Assembly (NCBI GenBank): GCA_016490735.1
Contig: JAEMWC010000450.1
Coordinates: forward strand, 415,001 to 479,000
Length of the DNA stretch: 64,000 nucleotides
Direction: 5' to 3'
From: Pachyseris speciosa
Taxonomy: Eukaryota > Cnidaria > Anthozoa > Scleractinia > Pachyseridae
The translations under genes and the position numbers were made by a program. Below are positions 42,036 to 53,336 of this stretch, piece by piece; position 1 is the first letter of the stretch, and every line of letters starts with the position of its first letter. Below the pieces are notes generated by a model, which worked only from the letters and a program-made list of their open reading frames with translations, searched no databases and had not been told where the DNA came from.

Positions 42036-43279
42036 TCAGACATCCATCATTTGCGTGTTTGGACCGTCTACTGAAGTGCCCTTAACTAGTACAAGAGGCG
42101 CGTCTGAGGTAGCGAGGAATGGCGTATCCTTATTTAACTCGATGTCCTGTTTACAAAACGTCTTTGGCGCCGGAAGATGCACAGTGTCACCCTCCAGGGC
42201 CTGAAGGAAATCGGCCCATGCAATTATAGCTGGACTCCATCTAAAATCATTCAAAAAGATGATCTCCGCATTTTCTGCCCCCAACCCAGGCGAACGATCC
42301 TGTAGCAGGATTGCAAAATGAGCGATAAATCTTCTTTAGTGGAGACAGAATAAATGTTTTCCCGCTGTTCGCTGGACCGTAAACATAAATATTCAGATAT
42401 TTGCCTCTTCCCTCCTTTAGAGCGGTGTAAACTGCAGTGCAAAACACTTGAATTGCAATCCCGTGTCGTTCCAAAAGGCTTTCAGCTGCGTTGATCCAGC
42501 TTCCGTTACAGCCTTCGCTGCAATCGCTATCCTTACAGTCCTCCAACAGCTGAATACGTGTTTTCTTCGACCGGGCTAATTTTGCTTCTGCTTCCCCAAA
42601 TTCTTTAGCAATGCAAAGTGCTTCGTCAACCGCTCTATTTCCTCGGTTAGCAATAAATTCTGCCAACGAACTCTTACCCTCCCGCTGTTGTTCCACTGCT
42701 AAGCAGACAAGCTCCAGCCTCGTTTTAATTTTCTTCGCTTGAATGATCTGTTGAACGTCGTACATAGATAAACGCTTCTCCCTTGTTTTCTTCCCGCTAC
42801 CACGATCACAATTATTTTTTCCTTTCCTTCTCTTGGCTTCTCGCTTTCTCGGTCTTTGGGGCACCCCGTAAATCCGGATGACTTGGTGAATGCAACGCCT
42901 CTTTGTCTTCCTTGGTGACATAACTGTAAGTGCTATAATAGGTGTTATGCTTGTCGCTGAAATTAACTTTAATACCACACTTTTCGTCTAAGAAGTTCCT
43001 AACTTGCAGCCACCTTGCCCGTTTTCTTAATTTGATTGCCATGTGATAATGATAGCTATTGCTAATGTCACTTGATAAGACTTCACTGTCGGCATGTGCT
43101 TCCAAAGAAACAACCCATTGAACAACACGAACACCACGGTATTCCCAGCAATCTAAAACCGCTTTGGCAAAACTTTCTCTGCTTGGAAATTTCGTAGCAT
43201 CTATACGACTGTATGTTAAAAGATAAAAAACCCTTTGACTTTCGATTTGTAGTAAAGCGGTAGACGAAGACGACGCCAT
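42036..43279 (-). pseudogene. Rolling-circle Rep-like protein (HUH endonuclease plus SF3 helicase)
   Basis: Three minus-strand frames form one protein. The first (43279-42812) starts at a methionine and has FYLLTYS near residue 18, the HUH pair in YHYHMAIKL (His77, His79), and YVTKED with the candidate nucleophile Tyr120 and following Lys. The second (to 42247) has a basic linker and an SF3 Walker A, IYVYGPANSGKT. The third (42284-42036) has the Walker B-like EIIFLNDFRW and a motif-C-like ATSDAPL. HUH plus SF3 helicase is the design of CRESS-DNA virus and parvovirus replication proteins and of related endogenous elements. Two frameshifts (near 42830 and 42270) break it. Whether it is an old viral integration or a transposon-borne Rep cannot be decided here. 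No capsid-like gene is nearby. Confidence 0.7.
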
Positions 43280-43723
43280 TGTTGCCTCACAACTGCATGA
43301 GAACCATCACAAGTTTTCCCGCCAAAACGCAGCGCATTTAAAGTAAATTTCTATCTTCCATTTTTTGGAAGCCGCTTCATCAAATACAGTTTACAACTGA
43401 AAATGCGAACTACAAGTTACATAATTTGCCATCGAAGTTACTGTAGAAAGAAAACAAAAACATGAAACAGACGCTGAGCTTTCTAGATGGACTCCTTTGG
43501 TTGCATTGCTTCCCGCCCCTCCCCGCTACCCCTCCCCCCCCCCACCCCAAGTTACTTTGATACGCCCAAGCTTTCCCCCCACAGCAAATATCGCTCTGTT
43601 CCCATTATTCTGGACATTAAGCTAACTATGCAAAGTACCACAATCATTAAAACACCGACACTTCCTTTTATTATAAGAGTACAGACTCATAAAGTTCGTC
43701 TGTAAGAACTTTGCTATAAAATA
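43280..43723. other. No gene recognised
   Basis: Upstream side of the Rep-like pseudogene; a C-rich patch at 43515-43553. Confidence 0.4.
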
Positions 43724-43978
43724 CAATCCTCGACAAAATTGTTGGCACACTTAGCCAATTCTCCAAACGTTTCATTCGTAATTTCAGATTTAGCCCCCTC
43801 CTCCCCCATTTCAATGTTGGTTACCGTGTCCAAGTTGCCTTTGTTGGCTTCCAACATTGTCTGGGGGGAGGGGGTTCTCTGTTCTATTGATGTCATTAGG
43901 CATTGGTCCCAATATAGGTCGTTAATGCAGTTACATGTTATCTGATCAAGACGTGCCAAGGACTTTTGTCGAACATTG
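43724..43978 (+). mobile_element. Mariner-type MITE, complete copy (255 bp)
   Basis: CAATCCTCGACAAAATTGTTGG at the left faces CCAAGGACTTTTGTCGAACATTG at the right, imperfect inverted repeats of about 25 bp. TA lies on each side (43722-43723 and 43979-43980), the target duplication of Tc1/mariner elements. A truncated copy is at 39692-39903. On the minus strand both copies keep a partly conserved reading frame (ARLDQITCNCINDL), which may be coincidental. The mariner-type transposase family at 40232 is a candidate mobiliser. Confidence 0.75.
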
Positions 43979-43980
43979 TA

Positions 43981-44639
43981 GTTATAAGCTTAATATTCTG
44001 CATAGGAGCCAAAATGTTGATGTAGAAGTTCAGAAAATAAATATTGTTTTAATTGAATATCACTATGTGTTTCAAAAGTTCTTGATAAAAGCAGAGAATT
44101 TAATACTAAAAAAAGGGCAACCACTTTGAGTTTAAAACAAGAAATGCTTCAATTGTCCAACGATCATCATCAGTTGTGAAACAGTTTACAGTTGTGATTT
44201 GAATTTATACTACCATTGACCCGTACATTTTTTTAATTGACGGGCAATACCAGGAGCCCATCACTACTGTGATCTAGTTTACCAAACACAGGCATTTTAC
44301 ATTCCAGCTTCACTCATTCGTGTTTGTTCAACCGTGGTCGTTCGATCGCTTGACTCGTAGCCAAAAATGTGCTTTATTAAACGTGCAAAAACCGATACAA
44401 GACTACGTTACGCCGAACACGTGGCATCAACACAAAATACAAGATCAGAACGCAACGAAGCAAAGTCACGTGACGATCAAACTAGGCCCAGGACACCACA
44501 AACGTCAAGCAATGCTTCACATACATATAGATGATGATTGGACCGAGTGGCTTGATGATAAGCTCAAGCCATTATCACATATCACATAATCAATGTACAG
44601 TGTCTAACAGCTTTCATACAAGGCTCGAAGATCAACATT
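43981..44639. other. No gene recognised
   Basis: An 89-codon frame at 44320-44589 has no motif. A lone CTGATGA occurs on the minus strand near 44168 without the other hammerhead boxes. Confidence 0.4.
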
Positions 44640-45069
44640 GGTGTGATTTTGGTGTCCTATGACGTGACCTCGTTCTTTACAAATGTGCAGCTTGACGAGC
44701 CGATGATTGGTTCAATAAAACCACAAACTGAATCTCAATGTTGCGGACTTGATCGAACTCCTTAAGGTAGTCACTAAGAACCCCATTTTTCAGTTTGACG
44801 GTGTCGCTTTTTGAGCAGATTGATGGAGTAGCAATGGGTTCACCTCTCGGACCATTGCATGCAACTGTTTTGATGCACCCCATTGAATAAGCTCTTCAAA
44901 AGGACGACAAGCTACCTTCGTTTTACCGGAGGTATGTGGATGACACCCTTACTATAATGCCGGATAGAGTAACCGCTGACCGCTCTCTCTACACACTCAA
45001 CCATTGCCAATTTCCGTGAAATTCACTACCAAGATCGAACATGACAGGTCGCTCCCCTACCTGGGTGCA
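44640..45069 (+). pseudogene. PLE reverse-transcriptase remnant
   Basis: In shifting frames: SYDVTSFFTNVQLDEP (RT motif A), a deletion, NPIFQFDG, QIDGVAMGSPLGPL (motif B), an in-frame stop, then LPSFYRRYVDDTLTIM (motif C) and the start of the following block. Stops and frame changes show it is dead. The GIY-YIG part is missing: the sequence passes at about 45080 into a LINE fragment. Confidence 0.8.
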
Positions 45070-45082
45070 GTACGCGGCACAG

Positions 45083-45830
45083 CGATATCGTAGTTTGAGT
45101 ACTATCTGGCTGGGCGTTCACAGAGTGTTACCGTGAATGATAAACTGTCACGAGCATTTGATTTAGACTATGGTGTACCTCAGGGGTAATCTTTAGGACC
45201 GCTTCTCTTTAACAAATGTTCCGGGACCCTTTTTGACGTCGTGGAGAAACACCTTCCTGAAGTTTATTGTAACGGGGATGGCAGCTCTACCTTGCGTTTG
45301 ATGCTTACTACACTGTCAGCCAGGAGATGGCAGTTAAGTCATTTTAAAGCTGTATAACAGACATTAAGAACTGGCATGTAGGAATAGTGTCAAGGTTAAT
45401 GACGATAAAACAAAGGCCTTGATATTACGCACCCGACAAAATTGGCCAAGATTATCTTTAATAAGATATGTGTAGGCAATGTTGGCACCAATGCATCATC
45501 ATCTGTCAGAAATTTGGGAGCGTATTTTGATGACAAATTTTCCATGGTGATGATTGTTACGAGAACATGAAGCTCTGTTTTCTATCTTTTACATAATAAA
45601 AGAAGGACAAGACATTGTGGAGACACTAGTACACGCCTTTGTGACTAGTAGCGTAGATTATTGTAACAGCCTTCTGCGCGATTTACTCAAACATCAAATA
45701 GTTAAATTACAGCGGGTACAGAATGCTGCTGCTAGACTAAATTCTGTCATACTTCAACCTTATCAAAGCAGCTACATTAGCTCGCTAATACTTTTAGGAT
45801 AAATTTTAAAATATTCAATAGAGCCTTTCT
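45083..45830 (+). pseudogene. LINE reverse-transcriptase remnant (CR1/L2-like)
   Basis: Peptides in shifting frames: AGRSQSVTVN, AFDLDYGVPQG followed by a stop, SLGPLLF, then SVRNLGAYFDDKFSM, LVHAFVTSSVDYCNSLL and LQRVQNAAARL. This is the order of the RT palm and post-RT region in CR1/L2-type LINEs. The active-site ADD box is degraded. It joins directly onto a PLE fragment, indicating nested or recombined insertions. Confidence 0.75.
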
Positions 45831-46010
45831 CAGTCACGCAAGTAAAAATATAAAATCGTCAACCATTCAATAGATAAATTCAAGAAATTGTGATATTATA
45901 GAAGAGTAATAAATAAACAACATGCCAAAGTCTCAGAGCCGTGCGATATCCTGTACTCGAGTTATTCGGCAAAATGTACCACTCAAAATTATAGTGTTTT
46001 GTATGGAAAC

Positions 46011-46047
46011 GCCATCTTGGCGTCCCTCTGAGGGACGCCAAGATGGC
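46011..46047. repeat. Perfect short palindrome
   Basis: GCCATCTTGGCGTCCCTC, one central T, then its exact complement GAGGGACGCCAAGATGGC. Arms are 18 bp with no mismatch. Confidence 0.95.
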
Positions 46048-46187
46048 GGCCGGAAACGAGTTAAAACATGTTTCTTACTTTAGCTATCTCAAAGGTTTTG
46101 TTGTCTCTGTTCAGCTTTCAAACATCCACATTGTCGCTTCTCTTGCCATGTTGGCTTTTCAAACATCGAAAGCACACGGTGCTGAAT

Positions 46188-46389
46188 AGACCTTTTTAGC
46201 TTGTAAATTTTGTTTTCCCAATGTAGACCATGTGATATTCCCAAGGGAATTTGCCTTTTGTCTTTTGACTTTATATAAATTACACGTACATATGCATGGG
46301 AATAAGGGGAAATTTCAAAGAAACAGTTCTCTAGGGTAACATCACGTGGTCTACAATGGGAAAACAAAATCTGAAAGCTAAAATGGTCT
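46188..46389. mobile_element. Foldback MITE, ~202 bp
   Basis: AGACCTTTTTAGCTTGTAAA at 46188 and its complement at 46389 are followed inward by ATTTTGTTTTCCCAATGTAG paired with CTACAATGGGAAAACAAAAT. Arms are about 55 bp. No target duplication is evident. Confidence 0.75.
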
Positions 46390-47059
46390 TTCGATATTTT
46401 CATGAACGCGACATAGTTATGAGCACACATCTTTATGTCACGCGCGTACTGTGAAAAACTCTAAAATTCAAACTGTTCTATTTTCAAAACAAAGCAAGAT
46501 ACCGAGCTGAAAACATGCAAGCAGATACATTTCTATAATGTCTTTTACGTGATGAAGATAAAAATGTAAAAGTCTGCTTACTTTTGGATTTAAGTTTTCT
46601 ATGACGTCACGTGAAAAACCTCTATACTTATTATTTATTACTTATTAAAATGCTCTTAAAAGCACAAATGTCACAACTATTTTCAAAAACAGGTACCCAT
46701 AGGGTACTTGTGTGGGCTACCATTTAGAAATGAGAAGGGTTTAATTTCGCTGCTACTTCGTACTTTATGCTTGAAGTTATCAGAGATTAGGGACGGACCA
46801 AATTTGAAGCCTACTTGTCTACAGGATTTTCCTCTCCATGAACATTTTTTTGGTACTACCGCTTGCAAAATGTTTTTAGACAAGTTTCCCTTGTCAGAAG
46901 ATAAGAGATAACCGGAAATGTCACGCCAAGGAAAAAGTTATTATTCTTTTTGTTTTGTTCATTCGAGCATGTCTCAGGGCTGATGTCTTTCATAAACAGA
47001 TACATAAATGAACAAGACGCTCTATGAGCGTTTACTTCGCTTACCTTTGTGATGTAGAA
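46390..47059. other. No gene recognised
   Basis: Short frames on both strands at 46683-46911 only. Confidence 0.4.
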
Positions 47060-47160
47060 GCTGGACGCACGCTTTGTGATTCTCGAAAACTATCCGGCTA
47101 ATGGTTTGCTTTTGGGTTTGCACAAGGCCTTTTTGTTTACGTACGAGCAAAGCGCGTGAA
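47060..47160 (+). repeat. Dispersed repeat, partner inverted at 51722-51810
   Basis: CACGCTTT, AATGGTTTGCTTTTGGGTTTG and GCCTTTTTGTTTACGTACGAGCAAAGCGCG recur as a reverse complement at 51722-51810. Confidence 0.6.
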
Positions 47161-47461
47161 ATTGCCATCCGTAGTCGTTGTTTACCTCTGAATAAAGTGG
47201 CTCTCAAAACATTTTTTCTCTCTGCTAAGCTTGAAAACATTTGCATAGACACTTCTCTTAACACATAGGTTATTCAGAACTCGAAAGCACCAGGCGGATC
47301 AATATTTCCGTGTATGTGACATGTTTCTGAGAAGCAATCCAAATGTAAAAAAAAAATCGAAATTCGCGCTGCTCTATTTTCAAAACAATGCACCCTAGTT
47401 AGCTGCAAACAGCTAACTAGGTATTATCTTTAAAATGCCATTTACCTGATGATGGTCAAAT

Positions 47462-47546
47462 ATCGGTGAGGGTAAAAGGAGGAATGAGTTTGCGGAATGG
47501 TATGTGGCATGATTTGCAGCATATCATAATTATGAGGAATGTAATA
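47462..47546 (+). repeat. Dispersed repeat, partner inverted at 55994-56085
   Basis: CGGTGAGGGTAAAAGG, AATGAGTTTG, GGCATGTGGCATGA-like sequence and CATAATTATGAGG match the reverse complement of 55994-56085. Confidence 0.7.
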
Positions 47547-47577
47547 TATGCAGAATGATCCGAAGAAATTAATTAAT

Positions 47578-47615
47578 TAATAATAATAATAACAATAATA
47601 ATAATAATAATAATC
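47578..47615. repeat. (AAT)n microsatellite
   Basis: About twelve AAT units with one C interruption. Confidence 0.95.
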
Positions 47616-47719
47616 AGTTTATTAAGCCCTTTGGTAGTGTATAACACTAAATCACAAGGAAGGTGGTCAAGTCTACACCAAAAAAGTATAATTACACTTG
47701 ACACAGAAGGCAAAAACAA

Positions 47720-49660
47720 TTAAACCCTATTATAACTGTGTGTAACGAAACTACTAAGGCGGTCCGTTCTGACAATGCGGAAATCAGAACGGGAACAACC
47801 AGACCTCATCCCGTACCCATGAGCGACACTCGTGGACTGTGGCAACAGGTGTGAGAGGAAATCGGACTCCTTGATGTTAGATATAAAACGCCTGCAAGCT
47901 TCATCACGGCGCGCCAACAGCGTAGGCAAGCCGCAGATCACTAGTGCCGACTCTGCAAAAAATGATTCTTAGAGCAGACTTCTGCACGCTTTCAACCAAC
48001 TGAACCACACAGGCGGGTAACGCGGCCCACACCTGAGATGCAAATTCTAAAATGGGCCGCACAAGGCTACAATAAACTTGAATGAGATCAGCTGTTGGGA
48101 AGCCTGATTTCTTTAAGACACGTAAAACGTAGAGACGCTTGCGTGCTTTCTTCACAATATAGTCGCAGTGCGTAGACCACGACAAATTGTGCGACAGATG
48201 GACACCGAGTAACCTATAAGATGACACCTGCTCCATAACAAACCCCACATCTGTAAGGGAGATGGGTCCGAAGGCTTATACTGTAGGAAATCTATGCGTA
48301 ACTCTTTGCATTTGGATGGATTTAGCTTCATACCATGACTACTAGCATATGAACAAATATCCCTCGCTACAAAGGGCAGCAAACTGATTGAACATCTAGG
48401 AATAATTTCTAAGACTGACAAATCGTCCACATACTTAACTCTAGTTTTCCAGTCATTCACTAGGTTGTTGACGAGGACTGCAAACAACAGGGGGGCTAGC
48501 CATGTCCCCTGAGGGATACCGCCTCACGGGATAACGCGGTTGGACAGAGCACTACCGATTTTGACTTGTTGCGACCTACCCGACCAGAAGGCCCCAATCC
48601 ATCTAATTAATGCCTCGTGCAACCCCAAATCGCGAAGCTCAGATACCAAGACAGAATGATCCACCAGGTCAAATCCTTTGCTAAAGTCGGTGAACAAGAG
48701 GCGTGCATAGCAATGGCCGTTGTCAAGCGCCTCTAGGATACAGTGAAGCAAGTACACGAGCATGCGTAGTTGATCTGCCTGGGAGAGCAAGCTGTTTTAG
48801 ATCAATTTTATCGATGACCTGGTTAAATAGGGGGGCTAACATGAAACCCTCAAATACTTTACCTATTTGAGAAGTTAATGTAACTGGCCTTAGATCGTTC
48901 TTAATACATTTAGGTGGCGTACATTTGGGGAGGGGCGTGACTACAGACTTGATCTGGTGACATCATAACCACTATCATAATGTGTAGTTCTGGCAGCACA
49001 TCAACCCTGCAAAATTTCAACCCTGTAGACTTAGTATTTGCACAGATATTCCATATTTTGTGATTTTACTCCATTTTGTGTCCACCTTATGACGTCACAA
49101 GTCCTATAATTTGCATAAATCAAAATCTTGAATAACTCGGCAACCAAGAGTGCTATCACAATAAAATAAACGCCGTTCTTCGTCATTTTGAAAGCTCTTT
49201 CGAACAAGCTAATGCAAAATTCGCTTCATATGCACTTTAAGGGAGGCAACCTTGCTATCACAGAACTTTTACGTTTACCTTCCATGCATGCCCTCTGCAC
49301 CTTATTACGCAACTCTTTGTAGTGCTGCGAGTCTTTTCCAAAGGCAACAAGAGCTTTTGGCGTTTAATAATCAGGGATTTGAGCTTGTGTGTGATCCAGG
49401 GTTTATCTGACGAGCAGCATTTAGTACGCTGCAAGGGAAGGTAGTAGTTGACAGCCTCTGTCAGTGTAGAAATAAAAAGATCATATTTCTCCTGGACGTA
49501 TGTAAGGCTCAAAACGTCAGACCAGTCATGCTGTGTAATCCAGCGACCAAACTCAAGGATCCCACTAGGCCTGAGGTGCCTTTTAGATATAATTTTCACA
49601 GGAGGAGTTTGATTTGGTGGAATGATCTTGGGCTTGATCAACACAGTAAAATGGTCAGCT
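47720..49660 (-). pseudogene. LINE reverse transcriptase remnant, split by an insertion
   Basis: From right to left on the minus strand: pre-RT segment WITHKLKSLIIKRQK (49644-49258); after an unrelated gap, DLRPVTLTSQIGKVFEGF and LLFTDFSKGFDLVDHSVL (RT motif A, about 48890-48560), then the active site RVKYVDDLSVLE (48440), GMKLNPSKCKEL, YRLLGVHLSHNLSW, VYCSLVRPILEFASQVW and a conserved tail to 47720. Frames change near 48530, 48240 and 47930. It is a LINE ORF2 without endonuclease, clearly inactive; the YVDD variant of the active site is found in some non-LTR clades. Confidence 0.8.
48950..49257. other. Non-coding insertion within the LINE remnant
   Basis: Coding similarity of the LINE stops at about 48950 and resumes at about 49258. 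The 300 bp between have CATCATAACCACTATCATAAT and TTATGACGTCACAAG but no frame, inverted ends or tRNA boxes. It is probably an unclassified short repeat inserted later. Confidence 0.45.
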
Positions 49661-49684
49661 AAAAGGTGTTAATTATTTTAGAGC

Positions 49685-49800
49685 CTAACACAGTGAATAA
49701 TCCCAAGTTAGTTGACGAACTCGGTCACAACAAAATGTTGAAAACAAATTGGTCACGATTTGACCAGGAAATATGTCAGTGTTAAGTACTGCTCTCCACG
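49685..49800 (-). repeat. Dispersed GATTATTAA-family repeat, reversed 5' part
   Basis: The reverse complement (CAACATTTTGTTGTGACCGAG and GAGAGCAGTACTTAACACTGA) matches 53895-53985 and the start of 7668-7858. The palindrome-rich part is absent here. Confidence 0.6.
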
Positions 49801-50919
49801 GGGTTTACTTTGATATAAATCTTTTACAAATGACCCCTTGAGGTGATTAAATTTCTCTTGAGTTTGATTTGACCGGCCGGCGGCGCTACGAGGAGAAACA
49901 TTTCAAAATTAAACACTACTCTCCACTGGACCTTCTTTGGTACAAACATTGCACTTATAAACTCTTGAGGGGGATTAGTTTGTTCGCGAATGATATTTGC
50001 AGCGCATTTGGTGTATTCACTAAAGAATCGCATTGTGATTGGCTAACGAAGGGAGGGTATTTAACGTGGAATTGCATGCCTGGCAAGTGATATTGCACTA
50101 CGTGAGCCGGGATCAGATTTGTCTCGTTTTGCTTCTACTTTCCGAAAAAAAAAATTCTTAAAAAGTTTATTTTCCTTGAAAATATCACACAAATCATTGG
50201 AAAAGAATGAACTGAAAAAACTGAACCAATTTTGAACTGAAATTTGACTTTTTTGAAAGACTGAAAAAGCTACTTACTCTTCGAAGCACAACAAATCGTC
50301 GGCACAACAACTTCTTCATCTTCCTCGAAGTTTTTTCTTTTAACTCGGGTTGTATTCTTCTAAAGAGGTATGGAAATCGAGTGCTAGCTTGATAATATAC
50401 TCCAAGATACTCCAGAAGGTGAACGTTAGAGTGGTGAAAGGAAAAGATAAAAATAATGTTCTCGTGAAATTAAATACTCAAAAATTGGATCAATCGATCG
50501 ATGAAGGCGCCTGGCGCGCTTCTGTCGTTGAAAAACAAAATGGTTCAATGCTTCAAGGGCTTTCACTTTTCCACATCATGTTGCAGCTCAACAGAAAGAG
50601 CACATAACTGTATACCAGTAACGGGAGGAACAGATGGCCCAAATATTTTCTTTAGACCGCCGGGGTGCGTGCACTTGAGTGGATGCGTATTTTTAAAAAG
50701 TGCTTGAAACAAATAAATTGAAGCTTAAAATTGGTTTCACCTTTCTTTACTTTGTTCAGCAATGAAACTGGTATTTTTTCTGAACTGCAATTAAATGACA
50801 ATCGTCTATACTCGTTTTTGACGCAAATAATTAGTTTGTTTTGCTATCTAAAATGCGAGCGAACGAGTTATGTAGTGTTTTCAGGTGTTTTTTACTCCGC
50901 AACCTAACTGTTTTTCGAC
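49801..50919. other. No gene recognised
   Basis: Short frames only. Confidence 0.4.
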
Positions 50920-52408
50920 GTGCCTAGACATTGAAAGAAATTTTTACTCGGCCGACTTCCACCGGAAGGCCGAGTCTAGATCTGGGCTTCGTTCTTCTTT
51001 TTATTTTTTTGTCGTCGTGTTTCATCCACAAAGCTCACTTCCGGCGTTTCTGCGCAAGCGCTAAAAACGATCATTCACGTAGTTCAAAGGTCGCAAGCAT
51101 TACATCACGCGTCTGTTGTTTTAAAGTTATGTAAATTTCTCATATAAGCCAACTCGCCAAACACAAAAAATATTATCAAAATATTTTCGTTTTATTTACG
51201 CGAGGATTTTTTTATTTTCGATAGGCATGCAAAAAGAAGGAAATGAAATAAACTCCGTTCTGCTTAGGGGTTTTTCTCGTCTTCTCATAAGCGTGTCATG
51301 ATTTAACGCATGAATTTATCAGTCATGTTTTATAGTAGGTTTCAAGTTACGTAGCCAGAAATGCAAAACACCTGAAAACACTAGCCCTTTGTTTGTGGCG
51401 AACTCGCTAACGAATTTAGAAAATTCACCGTTTTGTTTACAAGAGGACTGCGCTATTTAGATACGTGAACAGCTCAATAATACTGTATGTATTTGAACAA
51501 TAGTTGCATTTGTAACACGCTTCGCGAAAGTCAAATTTATGTAAACATTTTCGCTTCAGTGACTCTCGCGCGTCGTGAATCGCGAGGCGGGCGACGCGAT
51601 TCGCATCACGCAGGAAACGCGACGCAACCGGCAACTTACTCAGTGAGCGGAACTGAATAGTATTACCACAGATGTTTTAGCGTTTGGTAATAACTCTCTA
51701 CGGCAACTCTCTAAACAGTTTTACGCGCTTTGCTCGGACGTAAACAAAAAGGCGTTCTGCAAAACCAAAAACCATTTTCAATTTTTCTACAATCGGAAAG
51801 CGTGCTCTCGCGGCGGCGAAAGTCCATTGTGAAATTTTTTGTCTTCAGTGACTTGAGGCGTGTGGCGTGTGGCGTGTGGCGTGTGGCGTATGGCGTATGG
51901 CGTGTTATTTCTTGGGAAGCAAACGTGTATAAAAATGTACCGGCGAGCGTAAACTGAGTTGGGATAAGGTTACTCAGGGAAATGTTCGCGATAAGAGCAG
52001 CTCAAGAAATTGAGTGCTGTTTAGAAATGAAAATAAAAATATTAAGTGGTTCCCTCCAACCATGAGGCTTATCATATCGAGGGATTTGGGCGATACGTTG
52101 TACACTTGACATAGCCGGGGTCCGACATTGAACAAACAGCCGAGTCGTCGGACATTCGGCGCAGCACATGCCATATTGAAAATAAAATATGGAAAGGGTT
52201 CATATCTCGCTATGCTAACTTTATCATAATATTGCAACCGTGTAGGTGAACAGTGACGTAGCAAATTGCAATTTGTCTCTTGGAAGGCCGAGTGAAGGCC
52301 TAGATGGTCTCTTTTTCCCTAATGTTCTAGACACGTAATCGCAGTGAGTGCCTAGACATTGAAAGAAATTTTTCCCTTATTTTCTAGACACGTAATCGCA
52401 GTGAGTCT
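50920..52408. repeat. Region bracketed by direct repeats
   Basis: GTGCCTAGACATTGAAAGAA (continuing ATTTTT) occurs at 50920-50945 and 52348-52373. A hairpin with GGCCGAG follows the first and GGAAGGCCGAGTGAAGGCC precedes the second. TTCTAGACACGTAATCGCAGTGAGT is duplicated at 52325 and 52383. The interior contains the inverted partner of 47060-47160 (51722-51810) and a 7 bp minisatellite but no recognisable protein. It could be a non-coding element with terminal direct repeats. Confidence 0.4.
51852..51905. repeat. 7 bp minisatellite (GTGTGGC)n
   Basis: Seven to eight units of GTGTGGC/GTATGGC in tandem. Confidence 0.95.
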
Positions 52409-52839
52409 TCTTAAAATTAAGGATAAATATCACTTGTGTTTTTAGAAGGTTTTCAAAGCACTTACAGGTAATTTTGTTGGAGATCTTGTTTCAATTTTGT
52501 CCATTCTTGCATTTTGCAGATTCCTGTCCCAAGCCAAGCCGACGTGTTTGAATGAAATACTCCAAAATGTGAATTATGTCGTTCTCGGAGAAAAAGTAGA
52601 ATAAGGTACATCAATAAAACGCTTTTCTTTTTTCTTGAACTGCAATGACAAACTTTCGAAACGATCTGTAACACCAAGAGCTACTATATGATTTAAATGA
52701 GCCAAAACGTCTGTGATTTCTAATTTTAGCGTGATTCCTTTTCACTGGATTTTCACAGTTGACTCCGAAATGGCTTTTTTTTTTCCTTTTTCGTGCCCTT
52801 GTCGGAGGATTTGCTTTTTTTTTTTTCTTAAGGCTCATG

Positions 52840-52973
52840 CGATTCAAGAAAAATTCAATGCCTAACAGGTGAATTCCACGTTAAATTTCACTTGAAAAAC
52901 CGATGTCGTCGGTTGTTTGCTTGAAATTTCCGGTGGAATTCACCAGTTCGGCAATGAATTTTCTATAGAATCG
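52840..52973. mobile_element. Foldback MITE, ~134 bp
   Basis: CGATTC...AATTCAATGCC...GGTGAATTCCAC on the left faces GTGGAATTCACC...GGCAATGAATT...GAATCG on the right. Arms are about 62 bp with some mismatches; the centre is ACCGATG/TCGTCGGT. Confidence 0.75.
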
Positions 52974-53194
52974 TTCGGCCGCGAGTAAACGAGCTTTTGC
53001 CATCTTGTCAATTTCATGGCGCGGTGAATATCAAGCTATATAATATCCATTTGTACGTTTTGAAATGGATAAAATAGAATTTTATTTTTCTGGGATTCAT
53101 TGTAAGAGATTTAGGAACGGAGCCTCGTAGAGCTTATATTATGGTTTTCAAGAGTTTTACATCGATCGCGCTTGTTTGTTATGATATGAATTTA

Positions 53195-53336
53195 TAATTG
53201 AACTCAGTGCTTGCGTTGTCGCCTCGTCGAAGAGCGAAAAAGGAGGAAAATATAATTCCCGAACTGACTAAACCTATAAAAGTAAACTCAAGAGAAATTG
53301 TAATTTGTAAAATATTTATATCAAAGCAAGCCCCGT
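53195..53336 (+). repeat. Dispersed repeat, matches 9341-9486
   Basis: Shares GAACTGACTAAAC/CCC, CAAGAGAAAT and AATATTTATATCAAAGCNAGCCCCG with the copy at 9.4 kb. The palindrome-rich continuation is found only after about 600 bp, at 53935, so something has been inserted between. Confidence 0.65.

Noticed and set aside
44155..44200. CTGATGA on the minus strand as a hammerhead
   Set aside because: No GAAA box or pairing stems follow in a workable position.
47450..47480. CTGATGATGG as a hammerhead core
   Set aside because: No stem II and no GAAA box downstream.
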